Positions 30,999 through 38,086 of a DNA stretch of 38,086 nucleotides are shown one piece after another. Numbering within the stretch: position 1 is the first letter of the stretch; every line of letters begins with the position of its first letter. Source of the DNA: JAVWHX01 sp036639875 (GTDB lineage: Bacteria; Bacillota_I; Bacilli_A; Erysipelotrichales; Coprobacillaceae); NCBI GenBank assembly GCA_036639875.1, contig JAVWHX010000015.1:1-38086 (forward strand), written 5' to 3'. The notes under the pieces were generated by a model. The model saw only the letters and a program-made list of their open reading frames with translations. It had not been told where the DNA came from and did no database searches. The translations under genes and the position numbers were made by a program.

Positions 30999-31890
30999 GA
31001 TTTATAAAACAATCCTTTCATTTGCATGTGTTCTCACACTTATGGGTCAATCTCTTTCATTCGTATCAGCAAGTTCAAAATATTACCAAATCACATATGC
31101 TCCTGGAACAACAGGACAATTCAAAGAAACACTTATTCAAGACTACAAAAAAGTATATGGTGCAAAAAATGTAAGCTTATCAAAAGCAACAGGAAGTATA
31201 ACAATTAAAGTGGCAGCAAAGAAAACAATGCCTAATGCACCAACTGCTCAAGATATTACTTTAAAAGATACTTCTAAACAATACTATGTTTTAACAAGTG
31301 GTTGGCAACCTGCTTCAACAACAGTTAGTGAAAATGCAACATATGTTGTTCAATATGGGGCCTTAACTCAAGGTGTTGAATATTCAATTCGTTATGTAGA
31401 TAATACAACAAAACAAGATGTTGCTTCACCAGTATTTGCAAGAGCAAATGTTAATGAGGTCATGAATGCATATGCTAAAAATATTGATGGATATACATTT
31501 GATACACAAACAAAGTCAATAACATTAACAACTGATGCAAAACAAAACGTATTAACATTCTTATATACAGCAAAAGAAAATACGGTTGTTGTTGATGAAG
31601 TTGAAGAAAATACAGTTATTCGTAATCAAGTTGTCACTGTACCAAATAATAATGCAAATAATAACAATAATGTAAATACTCCAAATAATGATCAAATTAT
31701 TAATGATGATGATGTTCCTTTAGATAATGGAGGTAATGATCAAACAATTGAAGATGGAGAAATCCCATTAGCAAAAGGTGATGAATTGACTACTAATAAC
31801 CAAATGTTATATGGTGGAATTGTAATAGCTGGATTGGCAATAGTTGTTGTCTTAATTGCAATAAAAAGAAAAAGAACGAATAAGGCATAG
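30988..31890 (+). CDS. Surface protein with MucBP-like domain and C-terminal membrane anchor
   Basis: 300-aa protein. Signal peptide 1-29. A domain at about 130-195 (YSIRYVDNTTKQDVASPVF ... IDGYTFDTQTKSITLT) resembles MucBP/mucin-binding modules. An Asn/Asp-rich linker (about 218-255) is followed by LAKGDELTTN, a hydrophobic helix (about 272-292) and KRKRTNKA. The LAKGD position suggests a degenerate sorting signal. It overlaps the previous gene by 11 bases, which points to coupled expression. Confidence 0.78.
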   Translation: MKNKIYKTILSFACVLTLMGQSLSFVSASSKYYQITYAPGTTGQFKETLIQDYKKVYGAKNVSLSKATGSITIKVAAKKTMPNAPTAQDITLKDTSKQYYVLTSGWQPASTTVSENATYVVQYGALTQGVEYSIRYVDNTTKQDVASPVFARANVNEVMNAYAKNIDGYTFDTQTKSITLTTDAKQNVLTFLYTAKENTVVVDEVEENTVIRNQVVTVPNNNANNNNNVNTPNNDQIINDDDVPLDNGGNDQTIEDGEIPLAKGDELTTNNQMLYGGIVIAGLAIVVVLIAIKRKRTNKA

Positions 31891-31902
31891 GAGGGACTAA
31901 AT

Positions 31903-33456
31903 ATGAAAAAAATATTAAATAAAATAATAACAAGTCTATTAGTCATGACTATGATTTTTACACTTAGTTATGTAAAAACAGGAGCCCAAACAGAAGTAAA
32001 ATATGAGTATAATTGGACAACCGAAACGACTGATTTAGCTTATAATGATAAGAATAAATTTATTATGGAAGTTGTTATTACAATTCCTAAAGATGCAAAA
32101 GATAAAGTTGTTATTGATTTTGGTCAAGTTCGTGAACAATATATGATACTTAGAAAACAGAATGGAGCAGCTTCTAATATGTATTCAATGCCAGGAGACG
32201 CTTATCCAATGAGGATTAAAATTGTAAATGAATCTGATAGTGCTTATGAATATAAAAATAATTCTCTTGTTGTTGAAACCGGGGATGAAGGAGTGGAATT
32301 AGGAAAATTGCCTGAAACAAAGGCACTTATTGAATTGTTAGATACAGATAATAGCAAAAAACTATCTATTGAAGAAATTTGTGAGTTATATAATCAATTA
32401 GCTGCAAAAGGATTTAAAAATGATGGGACAGCTTTAGAAAGATACCTTATCAATTGGGCAAATACAGAATATAAAATTGAAGTAACTTCAATGAAAGAAC
32501 TTGTTGAAAAATATCCAAAATATGCTGGTGCTGTTTTAGGTGGGAATACAATAGACTTTGATAACCCTGTTGACTCACTTATTGAGTTTAAGTTAACAAT
32601 TGATGAAGCAAATGCTTATTGTGATAAAAGTGAGTTCTTTAATAACTATGCTACTATGGGATCAAAAGTGTCTGGAACTAAACCTGTAAAATATAATTTC
32701 CAAATTAGCTTCCCAGAAAAGGAGTTGGCGAGGTTATCAACTGCCCTTTTCTATCAAGATTATATTAGTATAGGTTATGGAATTGGGATAAATAATGCTG
32801 ATAAAGAAACGAGTGTTGCTGCAAAAATTTTTACGCCATCTAGTAAAAAATTAAATTATAGAATTAATGATTATGTTATGAAAAGAACTGCTTATACAGA
32901 TGGAAATGAATTCTTTGTACAATTGATTGATGAAGATTCTTTAAAAGGCAAAACTTGTGTGTTTAACTATACGTTGGCTTTAGATGGTAGTATTGGTAAC
33001 GCATATGCTGGTCAGGCATTCTCATATAATAATCGTATAACTCTTGAAAAAGTAATTACTTCAGGTGATGTTACTGTTAGTAAAACATTAGACTTAAATG
33101 GATTTAAGAATAATGATCAACCAACATTTATCTTTAAACTTACTGATTCTAAAGGTGTTGTACATTATAAAACAATGAGTTTTAAAGAAGGAGAATCATC
33201 TCAATCAGCTAAGTTTGAAAATATTCCTTTAGGAAAATATGTTGTAGAAGAAATAGATACAATTAGATATGAACAAACTGGAGATATTCCACATACTGGA
33301 ACTCTTACAAGAGAAAATAATTCAAAAACAGCTTTAATTACAAATAAAAAAGTAAAGAATACTGATTTCTCAGATACAAATGTTGTTGTGAATTCATTTA
33401 AGAAAACTGATAATGGTATTGAAATAAGTCAAAATAATCAAGGTACACAAGAATAG
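31903..33456 (+). CDS. Large secreted protein with EF-hand-like loop and Cna-B-like domain
   Basis: 517-aa protein. Signal peptide about 1-29. Two beta-rich N-terminal regions flank an EF-hand-like loop DTDNSKKLSIEE (147-158), which could bind Ca2+. The C-terminal about 395-490 resembles a Cna-B/SpaA fold: VTVSKTLDLNGFKNNDQPTF, then KFENIPLGKYVVEEID. There is no C-terminal membrane anchor, so it is either released or fibre-bound. It could be a scaffold or tip component. The whole protein family was not recognised. Confidence 0.72.
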   Translation: MKKILNKIITSLLVMTMIFTLSYVKTGAQTEVKYEYNWTTETTDLAYNDKNKFIMEVVITIPKDAKDKVVIDFGQVREQYMILRKQNGAASNMYSMPGDAYPMRIKIVNESDSAYEYKNNSLVVETGDEGVELGKLPETKALIELLDTDNSKKLSIEEICELYNQLAAKGFKNDGTALERYLINWANTEYKIEVTSMKELVEKYPKYAGAVLGGNTIDFDNPVDSLIEFKLTIDEANAYCDKSEFFNNYATMGSKVSGTKPVKYNFQISFPEKELARLSTALFYQDYISIGYGIGINNADKETSVAAKIFTPSSKKLNYRINDYVMKRTAYTDGNEFFVQLIDEDSLKGKTCVFNYTLALDGSIGNAYAGQAFSYNNRITLEKVITSGDVTVSKTLDLNGFKNNDQPTFIFKLTDSKGVVHYKTMSFKEGESSQSAKFENIPLGKYVVEEIDTIRYEQTGDIPHTGTLTRENNSKTALITNKKVKNTDFSDTNVVVNSFKKTDNGIEISQNNQGTQE

Positions 33457-33467
33457 GAGGAAAGATA

Positions 33468-34028
33468 ATGAATATGAAAACAAAGAAGAATATTGGTATT
33501 CTTATATTAACAATTGCAGTTATCTTTGCGATAGTCAAAGGTGGAACATCATTAGCTTATTTCTTTACTCAAAAAGCACATGATTCAGATTATCAACTAT
33601 CAAAGATTCAAACAGAAATAGATGAAGAATTTAAACAAGATAATGCAAATACATTTACAAAGAACCCAAAGATTAAAAACATTGGACAAAGTGATTGTGT
33701 AGTAAGAGTTAAAGTTATTGTTAGTCCTTCTTCAGTAGAACAAAATCTAACTCTTGATGGATTATATGGTAATGAAAAATGGACAAAGAATGAAACAGAT
33801 GGATATTACTATTATCAAGGTGTTTTAAGCCCAAATAAAGCCACAGAAAGTCTATTTAATAAAGTTACAGTTGTTGTTGATAAAGTATCAGATTTTGATA
33901 TAATTGTTTACAATGAAGCTATCCAAGTTAATGCTTATAATGATGATGGTAAACAATTATCAGCATTAGATGAAAATGGTCATTATAATCAAGCTAATGC
34001 TTATAAATTATGGCAATATTATAAATAA
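33468..34028 (+). CDS. TasA/CalY-like fibre protein (second) with SipW-type signal
   Basis: 186-aa protein. The signal peptide ends in GGTSLAYFFTQKAHD (about 25-39), close to the SipW-type xLAYFT motif. The mature region shows QTEIDEEFKQDNANTFTKNP and DCVVRVKVIVSPSS, matching the camelysin/TasA pattern of a beta jelly-roll with an initial acidic segment. It ends with QANAYKLWQYYK. It is followed by a stem-loop and two signal peptidases. GGAGG precedes the ATG at 7 bases. Confidence 0.82.
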   Translation: MNMKTKKNIGILILTIAVIFAIVKGGTSLAYFFTQKAHDSDYQLSKIQTEIDEEFKQDNANTFTKNPKIKNIGQSDCVVRVKVIVSPSSVEQNLTLDGLYGNEKWTKNETDGYYYYQGVLSPNKATESLFNKVTVVVDKVSDFDIIVYNEAIQVNAYNDDGKQLSALDENGHYNQANAYKLWQYYK

Positions 34029-34031
34029 GGT

Positions 34032-34060
34032 CATAAAGGATATCTAAAAGATATCCTTTA
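34032..34060 (+). terminator. Stem-loop between the fibre genes and the signal peptidases
   Basis: CATAAAGGATATC-TAAAA-GATATCCTTTATG is a perfect 13-bp stem, but the following TGTGTTTGAGG is not a strong T-run. It may act as a partial terminator or an mRNA end that lowers expression of the peptidases relative to the fibre genes. The core GATATC is shared with the other two hairpins. Confidence 0.6.
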
Positions 34061-34078
34061 TGTGTTTGAGGTGAAATG

Positions 34079-34573
34079 ATGAAAGAATTATGTAATCTAT
34101 ATAAAATGGTTTTTTCTATAGTGATTATTGTTTTAACAGCATTTTTTGTATGTCCCTTATTGTTTGGTTATACTGCTTATGCGATTGAAACAAACAGTAT
34201 GGAGCCAACCATTCCAACAGGGTCTATTGTTTATATAGAAAAGACATCTAGTCAAGATCTAAAACTAAATGATATTATTACATTTGAAAGAGCAAATAAA
34301 ATAATAACACATCGAGTTGTTGGGATAGATGATATGAATAATCAGTTAACAACGAAAGGTGATGCTATTAAATATAATGATGAAGAAAAGATTTCAGTTA
34401 CTCATGTTAAAGGTGAAGTTAAGTATTCAATACCATTAATAGGTTATGGACTTATGTTTCTAAAAAGTATTGAAGGAACTATTATGAGTATAATATTAAT
34501 TATTCTTTATATTATATCAATAGTTTTTCCAAGAAAAGTAGGAGGACATCTTTATCATGAAAATAATAAATAG
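34079..34573 (+). CDS. sipW: SipW-type signal peptidase I (first)
   Basis: 164-aa membrane protease of the ER/archaeal kind. Catalytic Ser40 lies in ETNSMEPTIP, His78 in ITHRVVG, and Asp95 in TTKGD, so Ser-His-Asp rather than Ser-Lys. An N-terminal helix (about 9-30) and a C-terminal helix (about 125-152) anchor it. In Bacillus, SipW processes TasA and TapA. The start at 34079 is preferred, with GAGGTG 5 bases upstream; 34076 is the alternative. Confidence 0.9.
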   Translation: MKELCNLYKMVFSIVIIVLTAFFVCPLLFGYTAYAIETNSMEPTIPTGSIVYIEKTSSQDLKLNDIITFERANKIITHRVVGIDDMNNQLTTKGDAIKYNDEEKISVTHVKGEVKYSIPLIGYGLMFLKSIEGTIMSIILIILYIISIVFPRKVGGHLYHENNK

Positions 34574-35033
34574 ATTAGCAAGTATATTGTTTGTTTTATT
34601 AATGATTGTAGTTATTCCTTTATCAGTTCCAAAAGTATTTGGGTTTTCAATATATAATGTTTTAAGTGATAGCATGGAACCAACTATTCTAACAGGTTCA
34701 CTTATTTATGTAAAAGCAGTAGACACTCAAACATTGAAGCCACAAGATATTATTAGTTTTTATGCAAAAAGTAATACAATTGTTACACATCGTATTACAA
34801 ATATTGAAGATAATTCAATAACTACAAAAGGGGATTATAATAAAGATATAGACTTGACAAAATTGAATCCTTCAAATATCATTGGTAAAGTTATGTTTTC
34901 TATTCCAATACTAGGCTATATATATGAAATATTTGGAAATATTGGTGGAATGACTGGACTGTTTGTTGTTTTGTTGTTTATAATGTTATTGTGGTTATAT
35001 AGTTATAATAAAGAAAAAAAGATAGATGGATAA
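34557..35033 (+). CDS. SipW-type signal peptidase I (second)
   Basis: 158-aa paralogue. Ser39 in LSDSMEPTIL, His78 in VTHRITN, Asp93 in TTKGDYNKD. The N-terminal helix is SILFVLLMIVVIPLSVP, and a C-terminal helix lies at about 130-150. It overlaps the first peptidase by 17 bases, with AGGAGG inside it. The two differ in the loop after the Ser and in the segment preceding the His, so each may serve one of the two TasA-like substrates; that pairing is inference. Confidence 0.9.
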   Translation: MKIINRLASILFVLLMIVVIPLSVPKVFGFSIYNVLSDSMEPTILTGSLIYVKAVDTQTLKPQDIISFYAKSNTIVTHRITNIEDNSITTKGDYNKDIDLTKLNPSNIIGKVMFSIPILGYIYEIFGNIGGMTGLFVVLLFIMLLWLYSYNKEKKIDG

Positions 35034-35049
35034 GGAGGATATTTATATT

Positions 35050-36249
35050 ATGGAAAAGATAATTGAGGTAAGTATGTTTCATGATTTTTCAATGAAATAT
35101 AATGATATAATGGTTCAAAGTGAAGACATTAAGTCTGAGAAACTTATTAAATTGTTAACATATTTAGTGTATTATTATGATCGTTCTATTCCTTCGAATG
35201 AATTAATAGATTTGATATGGTATTTTGAGGAAATAGATAATCCAATAGGAGCATTAAAGAATTTAGTTTATCGTTTAAGAAATATTATTAAAAAGACTTT
35301 TGGGATAGATGATTTAATAACGACTGGAAAATCATGTTATTCTATTAATCAGGAGTATCGATTGATTATTGATGCACATCTTTTTGAAGAATATAATAGA
35401 GAAGTTATAGAAAACATGAAGTCTAAAGAAGTTTATAAGAAGTTGATTGAAACTTATAAAGGACGTTTTTTAACTGAGATTGATGAAGATCATCGTGCAT
35501 TATCAAGAAGTGCATATTTTCATTCTGTTTATATTTCTCGTGTAGAAGAATATACTTATATATTAGAACATGAACATATATATGATGAAATGGAAAAAGT
35601 TGCTAGAAAAGCTATTACTATTGATAATTTAGATGAGAATTTATATACTATTTTGATTAAATCATTATATTATCAAGGTCTGTATCAACAAGCTATCGAT
35701 ACATATAAAGATACAACAGATTTATTATATCGCGTTTTAGGAACAAATCCTTCTCGTGAAATGAAAGAACTTTATGAGTTGATTAAGAAAGAAAAACATT
35801 CTGAAAATATGGATATTGGTGATATTCAAAAAGGATTGACAGGTAATGAGAAAGTTGGTGCATTCCTTTGTGAATATGGGGCATTTAGAGATTTATATAA
35901 TCTTGAAGCAAGAATGATGAATAGATTAGGTGTTTGTACACATTTATGTGTTGTTACAATTAATGATCAATCTCGTTATGAAACTGATAAAGATAGAAAT
36001 GCACAGTATGTTGAAAAGACAATGCAAAAGATTCAAACATCTTTGGTTGCAGGATTAAGAGTTGGAGATGTTATTTCACGCTTTAGTATAAATCAATTTG
36101 TTATTATGTTACCAGTATGTAATTATGAGAATTCTGTTATTGTAATGGATAGAATCTTAAAGAAGATTAAACGCTCTTTAAATAACAAGAGTATAGATTT
36201 AAGTGTATCTATAAAAGAAGTGGAATCTTCTGAAATAGTGGGTGCGTAG
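35050..36249 (+). CDS. BTAD-type transcriptional regulator with GGDEF-like C-terminal domain
   Basis: 399-aa regulator. Residues 1-95 form an OmpR/SARP-type winged helix (SEKLIKLLTYLVYYYDRSI, ALKNLVYRLRNIIKK). The BTAD helical repeat domain follows (about 100-250: EEYNREVIENMKSKEVYKKL and YDEMEKVARKAITIDNLDEN). The last 120 residues resemble a degenerate GGDEF domain (GDVISRFSINQFVIMLPVCN), where the GGDEF signature is replaced by FSINQF, so no cyclase activity is expected. The ATG at 35050 follows AAGGAGG at 11 bases. Located directly after the SipW genes, it likely controls this locus or the adjacent one. Confidence 0.8.
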   Translation: MEKIIEVSMFHDFSMKYNDIMVQSEDIKSEKLIKLLTYLVYYYDRSIPSNELIDLIWYFEEIDNPIGALKNLVYRLRNIIKKTFGIDDLITTGKSCYSINQEYRLIIDAHLFEEYNREVIENMKSKEVYKKLIETYKGRFLTEIDEDHRALSRSAYFHSVYISRVEEYTYILEHEHIYDEMEKVARKAITIDNLDENLYTILIKSLYYQGLYQQAIDTYKDTTDLLYRVLGTNPSREMKELYELIKKEKHSENMDIGDIQKGLTGNEKVGAFLCEYGAFRDLYNLEARMMNRLGVCTHLCVVTINDQSRYETDKDRNAQYVEKTMQKIQTSLVAGLRVGDVISRFSINQFVIMLPVCNYENSVIVMDRILKKIKRSLNNKSIDLSVSIKEVESSEIVGA

Positions 36250-36251
36250 AA

Positions 36252-36683
36252 ATGGATAGATATATTAATAGCGCTTCATTTAATATGGTTCATTTATGTG
36301 TCAATGAATATAATGGTTATACACTTAAAGGCGTAGCATACAATAACACAATAAAAGATAAAATAGAATTTAATGATATAAAAGATTTAATCTTGAAATT
36401 AGATAAGATGTTTGATGTTAATGGGAATCCTTTTTCTTCAGAAGAAAAAAGAAGTTTTAAAAAAGAATCTATGAAAGAAATTGTTTATCAAAACAAACCA
36501 GCAATCGTTAATAATTATTGTGATTTTTTAGAGATTGACGGAAAGTTAGGAAGTATTGATATCATTGTAAAGACGCGTTTGTTCTCTAATTGGCAAGGGA
36601 TTATTTTTTATGAAGATCAACAAGAAAGTTTTAAAGATGTTGTTGATCTTATTGAAAAAGTCGTATTTTTCTTAAAGTTATGA
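36252..36683 (+). CDS. Unknown protein with WQG motif, 143 aa
   Basis: Not recognised as a whole. The C-terminal part TRLFSNWQGIIFYEDQQESF followed by KDVVDLIEKVVFFLK resembles the WQG module of the next gene (ETWQGSIRWVEEKRETHFRS). The N-terminal 85 residues are acidic and Lys-rich, with no membrane segment. It lies 2 bases after the BTAD regulator stop, so it is probably co-transcribed. It could be a sensor or partner of the regulator; no function is known. Confidence 0.65.
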   Translation: MDRYINSASFNMVHLCVNEYNGYTLKGVAYNNTIKDKIEFNDIKDLILKLDKMFDVNGNPFSSEEKRSFKKESMKEIVYQNKPAIVNNYCDFLEIDGKLGSIDIIVKTRLFSNWQGIIFYEDQQESFKDVVDLIEKVVFFLKL

Positions 36684-36735
36684 CTTTCATGTGACCAAAA
36701 TATTGTAGAATAGAATAAGAAAAGGTGGAATGAAT

Positions 36736-36933
36736 ATGAAACAAACTAGTTTTATGATTGTTGTTAAAAACACTCAAAACGAGACTTGGCAAGGAAGTAT
36801 CCGCTGGGTAGAAGAAAAAAGAGAAACACATTTTAGAAGTGCTTTAGAATTAATGAAACTTATCGATTCAGCTATAGATACTGAAATTGTAGAGAATAAA
36901 GATTCAACAAGAATTAACTTTGAAAGAGATTAA
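36736..36933 (+). CDS. Small WQG-motif protein, 65 aa
   Basis: Soluble 65-aa protein: IVVKNTQNETWQGSIRWVEE, then a HFRSALELMKLIDSAID helix. I recall small proteins with this WQG...FRSALELxKLID pattern next to BTAD-type regulators in related Firmicutes, without a known function. The ATG at 36736 follows AGGTGG at 7 bases; 36730 is too close. It is separated from the previous gene by 52 bases. A terminator follows the stop. Confidence 0.7.
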   Translation: MKQTSFMIVVKNTQNETWQGSIRWVEEKRETHFRSALELMKLIDSAIDTEIVENKDSTRINFERD

Positions 36934-36946
36934 AACTCTCTTTTTT
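36923..36946 (+). terminator. Intrinsic terminator after the WQG protein
   Basis: AAAGAGA (36923-36929) pairs with TCTCTTT (36937-36943) and runs into T. It overlaps the stop codon. Confidence 0.7.
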
Positions 36947-36988
36947 ATTATATTAAATAACAAAATTATCTTAAGAACGCAACAATTA

Positions 36989-37044
36989 CTTAACACAATC
37001 TTAACATTCGTTTTATTGACTGTTAAGATTGTTTTCACTATACT
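36989..37044 (+). promoter_or_regulatory. Promoter of the DUF368 gene with Pho-box-like repeats and a 12-bp inverted repeat
   Basis: TTGACT (37016-37021), 17 bases, TATACT (37039-37044). Upstream, CTTAACACAATCTTAA (36989-37004) repeats TTAACA at 11 bases. ACAATCTTAACA (36995-37006) is a perfect inverted repeat of TGTTAAGATTGT (37021-37032), so a half site flanks each side of the -35. The same 16-mer (one change) occurs before the ABC transporter at 5363. Confidence 0.7.
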
Positions 37045-37082
37045 TGTAATGATAAGTTAATTATAAATATGGAGGATACGAT

Positions 37083-37928
37083 ATGCTTAAGCGTATTATT
37101 GGTGGAATAAGTGTTGGTATAGCAAATGTTATACCTGGTGTTAGTGGTGGAACTATGATGGTTTTAATGGGAATTTTTGATGGTATTATGGAAGCTATTC
37201 CTGGAATTGTTAAAAAGGATAATCCAAAACGTAAAGAACATTTTATCTTTTTGTTTCAAGTAGGAATTGGTGTTGTGATTGGTTTGATTGGTTTTGCTAA
37301 GATATTAGAATATCTTTTTGAAGCTTTTCCAACTCAAACTATGTATTGGTTTATTGGATTAGTTGGTGCTTCTATTCCAGTGTTTATGAAAAAAGAAATG
37401 ATAGGTATGAAGATTAAACCGATTCATTTCATTATTGGGATTGCTATTATTTTTGGATTAGAAATGTTAAATCCTAAAGGTGTTGTTGATGTCACTCCGG
37501 CTTTTCCTCCTATTGATATTGGATTATGTGGATTGATGGTAATTATTGGAGTTATTGGTGGTTTTTCAATGTTTTTACCTGGTGTTAGTGGATCAATGGT
37601 ATTACTTATTTTAGGATATTATTATTTATTTAAGTCATATTTAGCTAATGTAACATCATTTCAATTGAATGTATTAATTCCTTTAGGTTTTATGTTTATA
37701 GGAGTTTTAGCTGGTATATTCTTAAGTGCTAAATTATTAAAGTTAGCTTTAGATAAAGATCGTCCAGGAACTTTAAGTTTCTTATTAGGGTTGATTGCTG
37801 CTAGTACTATTGTTTTATTAGTGAATACATTTAATGTTGTGTTTGATTTGCCAATGATATTAAGTTGTGGTTTTGCAGCAATCCTAGGTATCGTTGTTGT
37901 TGTCATTATGGATTATTTTGTAGAATAA
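37083..37928 (+). CDS. DUF368-family membrane protein (PopT-type undecaprenyl-phosphate translocase)
   Basis: 281-aa polytopic membrane protein. The N-terminal GISVGIANVIPGVSGGTMMV and the second-half repeat GFSMFLPGVSGSMVLLILG carry the paired (I/L)PGVSG(G/S) motifs of DUF368. DUF368 proteins (PopT) return undecaprenyl phosphate across the membrane for reuse in peptidoglycan and polymer synthesis. Length is typical (about 270-300). GGAGG precedes the ATG. The Pho-box-like promoter suggests phosphate or envelope-stress control. Its 3' end overlaps a convergent gene by 23 bases. Confidence 0.88.
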   Translation: MLKRIIGGISVGIANVIPGVSGGTMMVLMGIFDGIMEAIPGIVKKDNPKRKEHFIFLFQVGIGVVIGLIGFAKILEYLFEAFPTQTMYWFIGLVGASIPVFMKKEMIGMKIKPIHFIIGIAIIFGLEMLNPKGVVDVTPAFPPIDIGLCGLMVIIGVIGGFSMFLPGVSGSMVLLILGYYYLFKSYLANVTSFQLNVLIPLGFMFIGVLAGIFLSAKLLKLALDKDRPGTLSFLLGLIAASTIVLLVNTFNVVFDLPMILSCGFAAILGIVVVVIMDYFVE

Positions 37929-38086
37929 GCTTTGTTAATAATTCTACAGCTATAGGAATTTGTTCTTTTCTTAAACCGCTATAATTAATAACAAGTGTAT
38001 GCATTGTAGAAGGTTGACTATAAAAGGCTGATAATGAGGAGATATTTAATCCTATTTGATTAGCCTTTTTTATTATGTCTTTATCA
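37906..38086 (-). CDS. C-terminal end of a PLP-dependent aminotransferase-fold protein (MocR-like)
   Basis: The minus strand is open from the window edge to a TAA at 37908-37906, giving 59 residues: GLNISSLSAFYSQPSTMHTL then VINYSGLRKEQIPIAVELL. This matches the closing segment of class I/II aminotransferase domains in MocR/PdxR-type regulators (small aromatic motif and LNYSGL). Only the 3' end is in the window. It converges with the DUF368 gene and overlaps it by 23 bases. Family call rests on this short stretch. Confidence 0.65.
   Translation of the reverse strand, partial: DKDIIKKANQIGLNISSLSAFYSQPSTMHTLVINYSGLRKEQIPIAVELLTKLILQNNP

Noticed and set aside
31628..31780. AAT/GAT-rich stretch in the 30988 gene as a possible repeat array
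   Set aside because: It is codon repetition of the Asn/Asp-rich linker in a surface protein, with no regular unit or spacer, so not CRISPR or a satellite.

Overview
The window is AT-rich, with purine-rich AGGAGG-type ribosome binding sites, TGG-coded tryptophan and Firmicutes-type gene families (TasA/CalY, SipW, YolD, GHKL/LytTR two-component pair, ArsR, BTAD regulators). This suggests a low-GC gut Firmicute, most likely Erysipelotrichales (Coprobacillus/Thomasclavelia-like). The taxon is an inference from gene content and composition; no rRNA or other marker is present.

Layout. 1-514: right end of an ISL3-like insertion sequence, with a cut transposase. 517-3492: two unknown small genes, then a TetR regulator and a MATE efflux pump. 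3670-5328: HAD phosphatase plus two tandem alkyltransferase-fold genes (Ogt and a short Atl-like protein that keeps its cysteine). 5469-7950: ABC-2 type transporter (ATPase and two permeases). 8060-10450: arsenic-type operon (ArsR, ArsP/DUF318 permease, 86-aa CxC protein, thioredoxin-like protein, ArsC). 10484-11614: MerR regulator divergent from a flavodoxin-fold oxidoreductase. 11729-12181: unknown Cys-rich protein. 12178-15599: LexA-like repressor divergent from a four-gene cassette (Y-family polymerase, YolD-like protein, unknown small protein, exported NUC nuclease). 15698-17712: LytTR response regulator and GHKL kinase. 17813-18616: secreted anchored protein. 18808-21068: ECF sigma factor, membrane anti-sigma-like protein, unknown membrane protein. 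21140-24728: 2-hydroxyacid dehydrogenase, cytoplasmic transglutaminase-like protein, unknown membrane-anchored protein.

24763-29492 (minus strand) is a compact type IV pilus/type II secretion-like operon: lipoprotein transglutaminase, PilC/GspF, four small single-TM pseudopilin-like or DUF4860 proteins, and a PilT-class ATPase. No PilB, prepilin peptidase or PilM/N/O is present in it. Divergent from it, 29659-36933 encodes a surface-fibre locus: two TasA/CalY-like proteins with SipW-type signal peptides, two C-terminally anchored proteins, a 517-aa protein with an EF-hand-like loop and a Cna-B-like domain, two tandem SipW-type signal peptidases, a BTAD regulator with a GGDEF-like tail, and two small WQG-motif proteins. 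37083-37928 is a DUF368/PopT-type undecaprenyl-phosphate translocase. The window ends in the 3' end of a MocR-like gene on the minus strand.

Most striking: the paired pilus-like and TasA/SipW systems sharing one intergenic region, the LexA-like-controlled mutagenesis and nuclease cassette with a near-perfect operator, and a 16-bp Pho-box-like repeat found at two distant promoters (ABC transporter and PopT). Intrinsic terminators are abundant, and three share the same GATATC stem core. No tRNA, rRNA or CRISPR array was seen, and no stretch over 300 bases lacks a gene.
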